This document shows, piece after piece, positions 1-5,020 of a DNA stretch of 5,020 nt. Origin of the DNA: Candidatus Odyssella thessalonicensis (GTDB lineage Bacteria > Pseudomonadota > Alphaproteobacteria > Bin65); contig SBBV01000350.1 of NCBI GenBank assembly GCA_005240015.1, forward strand, positions 1 to 5,020. Direction: 5' to 3'. Numbering within the stretch: the first letter of the stretch is position 1; each line of letters opens with the position of its first letter. A program made the position numbers and the translations under genes. The notes beneath the pieces were generated by a model, which had not been told where the DNA came from, ran no database searches, and was given only the letters and a program-made list of their open reading frames with translations.

Positions 1-144
1 GGCAACACCGCGTCCTACTTCGGCGAGAGCTGGTTCACGATGCTGGCCGATTGGTGCCTCGACCGCATCGAGGGCAAGCGCCCGCCCAACGAGCGCGTGC
101 ACATCAACTCGCTCGGTCAGGCCACCGTCACGCCGTATCGCTAA
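1..144 (+). CDS. 3' end of an unidentified protein-coding gene (C-terminal 47 residues)
   Basis: Frame 1 is open from the first base and ends at TAA 142-144. The 47 residues visible begin GNTASYFGESWFTML and end GQATVTPYR. The codons show the strong G/C third-position bias of the neighbouring genes, and the stop lies only 4 nt before the ATG of the M24 gene, so the two are probably one transcription unit. The tail is soluble, with a mixed helix-like part (SWFTMLADWCLDRIEG) and a polar end, and has no membrane segment. I do not recognise the family from this fragment. An enzyme acting in the same catabolic step as the M24 protein is possible, but that is only an inference from the spacing. The coding call is fairly sure; the function is unknown. 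Confidence 0.7.
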   Translation, partial: GNTASYFGESWFTMLADWCLDRIEGKRPPNERVHINSLGQATVTPYR

Positions 145-148
145 AGCG

Positions 149-1351
149 ATGTCCCCCTACGCCAAGCCTCCGCACGGGCTTCCACCGCGCCTCGCGGCGA
201 TCCTCGACGTCGACTACCCGCGCTTCAGCGCCGGCGAGATGGCGCGACGGCGGAAGCTCGTGGCCGCGGCGATGGAAGCGGCCGGCGTCGACCACCTCGT
301 CGCCTACGCCTCCTTCTTCCGCGGCGGGCCGGTGCATTGGATTTCGGACTGGCTCACCACCTACGAGGCCGTGCTCGTCTTCACGCCGGAGCGCAGGGAC
401 ACGATCTTCGTCCAGTTCTACAACCACCTGCCGCAGGCGCGCGCGACGATGCGCAAGGCGGAGATGCGCTGGGGCGGCTCCTCCACGATCCAGTCGGCCA
501 TCGGCGAACTGAAGGCGCGTGGCGCCAAGCCCAGGCGCATCGGCGCCGTCGGCATGGTGCCGATGGGATATTACAGGGCGCTCGCGGACGCCTTCGAAGA
601 CGTCGCCGATCTCAATCCGGCCTATGGCCGCTTGCGCCTGGTCAAATCCAAGGAGGAGATCGACTGGTATCGCATCGCCGCGCGCCTCTCCGATCTTCCG
701 ATCGAGGCGCTTCGCCGCGAGATCCGGCCCGGCCTCGACGAGCGCGACCTCGGCGCCATCACCGAGGCCGCTTATGTGCCGTGGCGCGGCAGCAACATCA
801 TCCATTTCTTCTTCTCGACGTCGATGCGAGCCCCCGACGTGTTCGTGCCGCGCCAGCACCTGACCGCGCGCAAGCTCGCAAAGGGCGACGTGATCGCGAC
901 CGAGATCACGGCGAGCTTCTGGGAATGTTGGGGCCAGATCTTGCGCACGTTTTCGATCGGCGAGCCGCTCACGCCGGAGTACAAGAAGCTGCATGACACC
1001 GCGGAGGCCGCCTACGACGCGATGCTCGCGGCACTCAAGCCCGGCGTCAGCGCGCGCGTGCTCGCGGTCGGAGCCGAGGTCATCGAGAAGGCGGGATTCA
1101 CGTTCTACGATGATCTCGTGCACGGCTTCGGCGGCGGCTACATGCAGCCGATCCTGGGCTCGCCCACGCGCGGCCCCGAGACCTTGCCCGACATGACGCT
1201 CGAAACCGGCATGATGATGGTGCTGCAGCCCAACGTCATCACCAAGGACCAGCGCGCCGGCGTGCAAACCGGCGAGCTCGTCGTGATCACCGAGACAGGC
1301 GCCGAGAGCCTCCACACCGTTCCGCGCGGGCCTTATCTCGTTGCCGCATAG
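149..1351 (+). CDS. M24 (creatinase / aminopeptidase P-fold) family protein with degenerate metal site
   Basis: This 400-residue protein has the two-part M24 layout: an N-terminal creatinase-like domain (about residues 25-160) and a C-terminal pita-bread domain (about 165-395). The second begins at the typical linker LRLVKSKEEIDWYRIAA and contains the family landmarks GDVIATEITA, QILRTFSIG, LVHGFGGGY, LETGMMMVLQPNV and GELVVITETGAE. In metal-dependent members (aminopeptidase P, prolidase) the ligands are Asp, Asp, His, Glu, Glu. Here the aligned residues are Glu252, Gln263, His325, Gln360 and Gly375 (next to Glu376), so only the His is kept. This resembles the metal-free side of the family, such as creatinase, which cleaves C-N bonds of small molecules. 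Hydrolysis of a small amide or guanidino compound is therefore likelier than peptide cleavage, but no substrate can be named. The ATG at 149 has no clear ribosome-binding site and sits 4 nt after the previous stop, suggesting translational coupling. It is probably cytoplasmic, with no signal peptide. Confidence 0.88.
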   Translation: MSPYAKPPHGLPPRLAAILDVDYPRFSAGEMARRRKLVAAAMEAAGVDHLVAYASFFRGGPVHWISDWLTTYEAVLVFTPERRDTIFVQFYNHLPQARATMRKAEMRWGGSSTIQSAIGELKARGAKPRRIGAVGMVPMGYYRALADAFEDVADLNPAYGRLRLVKSKEEIDWYRIAARLSDLPIEALRREIRPGLDERDLGAITEAAYVPWRGSNIIHFFFSTSMRAPDVFVPRQHLTARKLAKGDVIATEITASFWECWGQILRTFSIGEPLTPEYKKLHDTAEAAYDAMLAALKPGVSARVLAVGAEVIEKAGFTFYDDLVHGFGGGYMQPILGSPTRGPETLPDMTLETGMMMVLQPNVITKDQRAGVQTGELVVITETGAESLHTVPRGPYLVAA

Positions 1352-1358
1352 ACACCAC

Positions 1359-1462
1359 CGTCATCCTGAGCGAAGCGAAGGATCTCTTGCGCACGGGTAC
1401 CGGTATGGCCGCCGATGCCACGGCTCGCGGGTAAGAGATCCTTCGCTTCGCTCAGGATGACG
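1359..1462. repeat. Long perfect inverted repeat (30-bp arms, 44-nt spacer), REP/MITE-like, between convergent genes
   Basis: The left arm is 1359-1388 and the right arm 1433-1462. The right arm is the exact reverse complement of the left over 30 bp (core TCATCCTGAGCGAAGCGAAG, then GATCTCTT). Pairing fails at 1389/1432 inside and at 1358/1463 outside. The arm holds a short tandem CGAAG-CGAAG. The element starts 7 nt after the M24 stop and runs into the last codons of the convergent gene. A hairpin this strong could block read-through in both directions, but neither side has a T-tract, so it is not a classic intrinsic terminator. From memory, the CCTGAGCGAAGCGAAGGATC core recurs as a dispersed palindromic repeat in many bacterial genomes. 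That points to a mobile or amplified repeat rather than a one-off terminator. Confidence 0.93.
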
Positions 1463-2381
1463 AGCGGGTTGCGCGCTCGTAGTAGGCGAGATCGACGTAT
1501 TTCATGGGATCGCTGAGGGTCTTCTGCGGCCGGCCGAATTCGCCGCGCAGCGCCAGCACCGTTTTCATGCCCTCGACATCGATTTCGGCCTGGCGCGCGA
1601 AGCCGCCTTTGTCGGCGAGCAGGATGTCGTAGGTGGCGGCGGCAAGCTCCGCGCTCATGTTCGGCACCTTCTCGACCAGCAGCGCTGCGGCGGCCGGCTT
1701 GTTCCTGCGGTCATAGAGCCAGGCGAGGCTGTCGAGGAAGCCGCGGATGAACTGCACCAGCGTGTCGGCGTTCGCGGCCGCCCAGCTCCGCCGCGTGGCG
1801 CCGACGAGGCCCTGGTAGCGCGGAAACACGTCGCGCGCGCTCTGCAGCAGCCTCAGCCCGAGCTTCTGCGCGATCAGCTCGAACGGCGTCAGCAGCAGCG
1901 TGCCGGCATGCTTGCCGGCCTTGAGCGCCTCCCAGCGCTGCATCACGCCGCCCGCGCGCTCGAACGTCACCTCGCTCTCGGCGACGCCGTTGAGCGCCAG
2001 CATCTTGCGCAAGACGAAGGCGAAGCCGGTCGTGAGCGCGTCGACCGAGAGCGTCTTGCCGCGGAGATCGGCGTAGGTCTCGATCCCGCCCTGCACGACA
2101 AGCCGGAGAAACGCGTCGTCGCCGCCCATGAAGGCGAACAGATCCGGGGTGCGGTCGATTGGCGCCTCGCCTTGCCCCTCCTGATAGGCGACGACATTGT
2201 CGAAGCCGGTGAGCCCCAGGTCCCAGTCGCCGCGGATGAGGCCCGAAAGCTGCTCCATCGAGCTGGTGGTGAAATGGAGCGTGGGCGCGAGGCCCCGCCG
2301 CGCGAAGAGGCCCTGGCTCAGGCCGGCCCAGAGCGGCAGGTTGAAACCGCCCGGAAACACGATGATGCTGAGCGCGCCCAT
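1452..2381 (-). CDS. NMT1/SsuA/TauA-like substrate-binding protein without a signal peptide
   Basis: This 309-residue protein has the fold signature of NitT/TauT/THI5-type periplasmic binding proteins. These include an opening strand and loop (IIVFPGGFNLPLWAGLSQGLFARRGL, residues 6-31), the DWDLGLTGFDNVVAYQEG segment (52-69), a 'DLRGKTLSVDALTTGFAFVLRKML' hinge and ligand segment (105-128), and a C-terminal helical region ending near YVDLAYYERA. Relatives bind nitrate, sulfonates, taurine or pyrimidine precursors; the ligand here cannot be read. The start at 2381 is well supported by GGGAGG placed 5 nt upstream, and the binding-protein domain begins at residue 4, so there is no room for a signal peptide or lipobox. 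It may act in the cytoplasm, or export may have been lost. No ABC permease or ATPase gene is in the window. The cysteine-rich CCCFC motif of yeast-type THI5 enzymes is absent. The last three residues (SSS) and the stop codon come from an arm of the adjoining inverted repeat. Confidence 0.85.
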   Translation of the reverse strand: MGALSIIVFPGGFNLPLWAGLSQGLFARRGLAPTLHFTTSSMEQLSGLIRGDWDLGLTGFDNVVAYQEGQGEAPIDRTPDLFAFMGGDDAFLRLVVQGGIETYADLRGKTLSVDALTTGFAFVLRKMLALNGVAESEVTFERAGGVMQRWEALKAGKHAGTLLLTPFELIAQKLGLRLLQSARDVFPRYQGLVGATRRSWAAANADTLVQFIRGFLDSLAWLYDRRNKPAAAALLVEKVPNMSAELAAATYDILLADKGGFARQAEIDVEGMKTVLALRGEFGRPQKTLSDPMKYVDLAYYERATRSSS

Positions 2382-2459
2382 GTCGTCCTCCCTCGGTGAG
2401 GATGAAAGAGCCGCAAGCGCGGCGGCCGGTCAACGGGCTTGAGCGAAGGAGTGCGTGCG

Positions 2460-3101
2460 ATGGCCTCACGCATCGAGATCGGCGATAGCGACCTTCTGCT
2501 CGTCATCGACGTGCAGATCGACTTTTGTCCGGGCGGCCGGCTCGCGGTTCCCGACGGTGACGCGGTCGTGCCGCAGATCAACGAGATCGCCGGCCGCTTC
2601 AAGCACGTGGTCTTGACGCAGGACTGGCACCCCAGGGACCATCGCTCTTTCGCGTCGGCACATCCGGGCCGGAAGCCGTTCGAAACGGTGACGATGCCCT
2701 ATGGCCCGCAGGTATTGTGGCCCGACCATTGCGTTCAGGGCACGCGCGGCGCCGAGTTCCACCCGGACCTCAGCATTCCGCACGCCGAGCTGGTGCTGCG
2801 CAAGGGCTTCCGGCGCGAGATCGATTCGTACTCGGCGTTCTACGAGAACGACCGCAGCACGCGCACCGGGCTTTTGGGCTATCTGCGCGAGCGCGGCCTC
2901 GCCCGCGTGTTCCTGGCCGGACTCGCGCTCGACTATTGCGTCCGCTATTCCGCGGAGGATGCGGCGGCCGCAGGCTTCTCCACGACCGTGATCCGCGACG
3001 CCTGCCGCGGCATCGGTGTCGGCGGCTCGATCGAGGAGACCGATCGGAGCTTCGCGGCGCGCGGGATCGCGTCGCTCGAGGCCGCCGCGATCCGGGCCTG
3101 A
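2460..3101 (+). CDS. pncA: Nicotinamidase (PncA), isochorismatase-like hydrolase
   Basis: It hydrolyses nicotinamide to nicotinate and ammonia in the cytoplasm, feeding the Preiss-Handler route of NAD salvage; many members also activate pyrazinamide. With the ATG at 2460 the protein has 213 residues, the usual length. The Asp-Lys-Cys catalytic triad is visible as Asp17 (VIDVQIDFCPGG), Lys115 (LVLRKGF) and Cys160 (ALDYCVRYSAEDA). The metal-binding residues are present as Asp55, His57 and His61 (QDWHPRDHRSF) and His90 (WPDHCVQGT), the last matching His71 of the Mycobacterium tuberculosis enzyme. GAEFHPDL after it is also typical. I chose ATG 2460 because GAAGGAG (2445-2451) lies 8 nt upstream; in-frame TTG 2439 and GTG 2451 would overlap or precede that site. 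The gene is divergent from the binding-protein gene across a 78-nt gap that must hold both promoters, though I see no clear consensus there. Nothing nearby belongs to NAD metabolism, so it appears to stand alone. Confidence 0.96.
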   Translation: MASRIEIGDSDLLLVIDVQIDFCPGGRLAVPDGDAVVPQINEIAGRFKHVVLTQDWHPRDHRSFASAHPGRKPFETVTMPYGPQVLWPDHCVQGTRGAEFHPDLSIPHAELVLRKGFRREIDSYSAFYENDRSTRTGLLGYLRERGLARVFLAGLALDYCVRYSAEDAAAAGFSTTVIRDACRGIGVGGSIEETDRSFAARGIASLEAAAIRA

Positions 3102-3166
3102 GGCAGCCCGCAAGGGCAAGCCCTGCGCGCCAAAACGATCTCTCTGCCATCCCGCACGTCGCGTCG

Positions 3167-3186
3167 ACTTTGCGCTGGATCAAAGT
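3167..3186 (+). promoter_or_regulatory. FixK/FNR-type operator (CRP/FNR family dyad)
   Basis: The site is a 6-bp perfect dyad with an 8-nt centre, ACTTTG-N8-CAAAGT. Its inner 14 bp (3170-3183, TTGCGCTGGATCAA) fits the rhizobial FixK2 pattern TTG(A/C)-N6-(T/G)CAA exactly. The centre lies between 3176 and 3177. Class II activation places the site at -41.5, which predicts a transcript start near 3218, 26 nt before the ATG at 3244 and just upstream of its ribosome-binding site. The expected -10 position (CAGGAT, 3207-3212) is a poor match, which is common at activator-dependent promoters. The upstream gene pncA ends at 3101 on the same strand, so the small membrane-protein gene is the only visible target. 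The regulator itself is not in the window. Confidence 0.6.
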
Positions 3187-3243
3187 CCGTCGCCGCTCGC
3201 ACCGGTCAGGATGTTGCCGAATCCTGGCTTCGGAGCCCCGACG

Positions 3244-3456
3244 ATGAGCGAACTTCCATTGGTCTTCGGCGTGATCGCGCTCACCGCCGCCGTGATGATC
3301 TGGCTGCTGTTCGCCTTTCGCAAATTCCTGCGTGCGCGCGAGCAGCACCTGCCGTCTGCCGAAGCTGCGGTTGCAAAAACGGCTGGGGGCGCAACTCTCG
3401 CTCGGCCAACAGCGCGCCCCGCTGCGCATATCGCGCGACGGAGCCAAGCCGCCTAG
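3244..3456 (+). CDS. Small predicted single-pass membrane protein, 70 residues
   Basis: The protein has a short N-terminus (MSELP), one strongly hydrophobic helix (about residues 6-24, LVFGVIALTAAVMIWLLFAF) and then a basic stretch (RKFLRARE). The positive-inside rule therefore suggests N-out, C-in. The remaining 38 residues form an Ala/Arg/Pro-rich, probably disordered tail ending in RRSQAA. The start ATG has GGAG (3232-3235) 8 nt upstream. An in-frame ATG at 3211 lacks a site and would precede the predicted transcript start. The FixK/FNR-type dyad about 60 nt upstream suggests induction under low oxygen. I do not recognise the family. It is not the short oxidase-assembly protein CcoS/FixS, whose pattern is missing, and it has no cysteine or heme motif. 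That it is a gene is supported by start signal, membrane helix and operator together, but it is short and unproven. Confidence 0.58.
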   Translation: MSELPLVFGVIALTAAVMIWLLFAFRKFLRAREQHLPSAEAAVAKTAGGATLARPTARPAAHIARRSQAA

Positions 3457-3824
3457 CCCTCGGCGCAAGCCGCGCCGCCGCTTGGCCATGGCCGGTTTCG
3501 CGCTTGCCGAGCGGCTTCTCACCGCGGTTTTAGTTAATTGTAAATGCTCGCCTTTTTTCGCGCGAACGGCGTGCGGCGGCGCGATTGCCAGCACCCAAAC
3601 CAGGCCGCGAACTACGCCGAACGCCGCGGCTAGTTCCGGCGGTCCAAAAAAATATTTGCGCCACCCGGGCCGCGCTGGCGATTGAGCGGCGCGCGTGCCC
3701 AAGCCTAGCATTTGACCGCGATCTGGGGGACATCGGCAGACGTTGCCCAAGACGCATCGTCGCGCTCGGGAGAGCGTGGCCTTTCGCGCATGGCCGTCGG
3801 CCGGGAAAGCACGCACGGGGCAAC
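3457..3824. other. Gene-free stretch with AT-rich patches, likely holding the promoter of the receiver/kinase genes
   Basis: I find no convincing gene here. The frame that continues into the receiver is open through the second half (from 3585), but the 80 extra residues it would add are Arg/Pro-rich and unlike any receiver N-terminus. Two AT-rich patches stand out in the GC-rich background: 3528-3557 (GTTTTAGTTAATTGTAAATG and a six-T run) and 3646-3656 (AAAAAAATATT). A TTGACC at 3712-3717 could be a -35 element, but the hexamer 17 nt further on (GGCAGA) is a poor -10. I found no GGAAC-N16/17-GTT general-stress (EcfG) pattern in a quick reading. Confidence 0.5.
3477..3515 (+). terminator. Possible weak terminator hairpin after the small membrane-protein gene
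   Basis: Arms 3477-3486 (GCCGCTTGGC) and 3506-3515 (GCCGAGCGGC) pair over 10 bp with one G-U wobble and a 19-nt loop, 20 nt after the stop codon of the small gene. The T-run (TTTT, 3528-3531) lies 12 nt beyond the stem, too far for a textbook intrinsic terminator. GC-rich genomes form such stems easily, so this is tentative. Confidence 0.22.
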
Positions 3825-4229
3825 ATGGGCGAGGGTACCGACGCCGGAAAACCGCTGGTCCTGATCGTCGAAGACGATCCCATCCTCTCGCTGGACCTCA
3901 CCGAGCTCCTCGAGGAGTGGAACTACACCGTGTGCGGGGTGGCGGGCAGCGCCGCCACCGCGTTGAAGCTTGCCTCGCTGCATCGGCCGCACCTGGCACT
4001 GGTCGATGTCGGCCTGAGCGGCGAGACGGACGGTATCGATCTGGCCGTGCGCCTGCGCCGCGACTTCGCGGTGCCGTCGATCATCGTCACCGGCGCGCTG
4101 AGTTCGGAACTTGCCGAGCGCGCGCTTCCCGCGCGCCCCGCCGGATTCTTGTCCAAGCCCTACATGCCGTGGGAACTGGAAAAGGCCCTGAACGAGGCCT
4201 GGCGGCAGACCGCCCAGGCAACGACCTGA
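3825..4229 (+). CDS. Free-standing CheY-like response regulator receiver
   Basis: The protein of 134 residues is a single receiver domain with no output domain. The phosphorylation site is complete: acidic pocket Glu16-Asp17-Asp18 ([14 protein letters not shown]), phospho-acceptor Asp61 ([17 protein letters not shown]), switch Thr89 (SIIVTGALS) and Lys111 ([12 protein letters not shown]). It should accept phosphate from a histidine kinase and act by protein contact, or as a phosphate shuttle or sink, in the cytoplasm. ATG 3825 is chosen because the receiver fold begins at residue 10 from it. A GGGG at 3817-3820 gives a modest ribosome-binding site. The frame is open further upstream, but that sequence does not look like protein. 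The poly-HAMP gene starts 67 nt downstream on the same strand, so the two are likely partners and may be co-transcribed. A specific role such as chemotaxis or stress response cannot be assigned. Confidence 0.9.
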   Translation: MGEGTDAGKPLVLIVEDDPILSLDLTELLEEWNYTVCGVAGSAATALKLASLHRPHLALVDVGLSGETDGIDLAVRLRRDFAVPSIIVTGALSSELAERALPARPAGFLSKPYMPWELEKALNEAWRQTAQATT

Positions 4230-4296
4230 TCTCGCGGCAATGCCCGCGCGATCCATAACGGGACAATGGCGCACAGCGCCGACACAGGAGAGGAGC

Positions 4297-5020
<724 letters not shown>

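Noticed and set aside
128..1315. A 395-residue minus-strand open frame opposite the M24 gene
   Set aside because: It mirrors the M24 codons, is rich in Arg/Ala/His/Asp without domain features, and the plus-strand M24 match is clear.
3106..3124. Small GC stems (GCCC/GGGC and AGGG-CAAG-CCCT) just after the pncA stop as a terminator
   Set aside because: The stems are only 4 bp, mutually exclusive, and have no T-run after them.
2770..3816. A 348-residue minus-strand open frame across pncA, the small gene and the gap
   Set aside because: It is antisense to the clear pncA gene, Arg/Pro/Ser-rich, and has no recognisable domain.
3585..3824. An 80-residue N-terminal extension of the receiver protein
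   Set aside because: The extension is Arg/Pro-rich with no domain, whereas the receiver fold starts normally from ATG 3825.
4268..4280. Hairpin GGCGC-ACA-GCGCC just upstream of the poly-HAMP ribosome-binding site as a regulatory element
   Set aside because: A 5-bp stem is common by chance in GC-rich DNA, and it leaves the ribosome-binding site free.

Overview
The window is GC-rich with strong third-position G/C bias. Its gene content suggests an alphaproteobacterium of the Hyphomicrobiales (Bradyrhizobium/Rhodopseudomonas-like): a NitT/TauT-type binding protein, a free-standing receiver next to a soluble poly-HAMP kinase, and a FixK/FNR-type operator. This placement is an inference from style and content, not from a marker gene.

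Layout. (1) Positions 1-144 are the 3' end of an unidentified plus-strand gene, followed after 4 nt by a complete M24 (creatinase/aminopeptidase P-fold) gene, 149-1351. Four of the five expected metal-ligand positions of the M24 protein are substituted. (2) A 30-bp perfect inverted repeat with a 44-nt spacer (1359-1462) separates it from a convergent minus-strand gene, 1452-2381, for an NMT1/SsuA-like substrate-binding protein with no signal peptide. One repeat arm encodes the last three residues and stop codon of that gene. (3) Divergent from it, after a 78-nt gap, lies pncA (nicotinamidase, 2460-3101), with all catalytic and metal residues present. (4) A predicted 70-residue single-pass membrane protein (3244-3456) follows. 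It has a well-placed FixK/FNR-type dyad (ACTTTG-N8-CAAAGT, 3167-3186) in its upstream region. (5) A 368-nt gene-free stretch (3457-3824) with AT-rich patches leads to a two-component pair: a free-standing CheY-like receiver (3825-4229) and a poly-HAMP signalling protein (4297 onward) that runs off the window and is probably a hybrid histidine kinase.

How the parts may work together. The first two genes are probably co-transcribed, and the convergent binding protein may serve the same small-molecule uptake or catabolism theme, although no substrate can be read from the sequence. PncA supplies nicotinate to the NAD salvage pathway. The small membrane protein looks like a candidate oxygen-limitation gene. 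The receiver and kinase are likely signalling partners. I see no convincing novel multi-gene system. The best leads are the metal-site-degenerate M24 protein, the repeat fused to a coding end, and the FixK-box-linked small protein.
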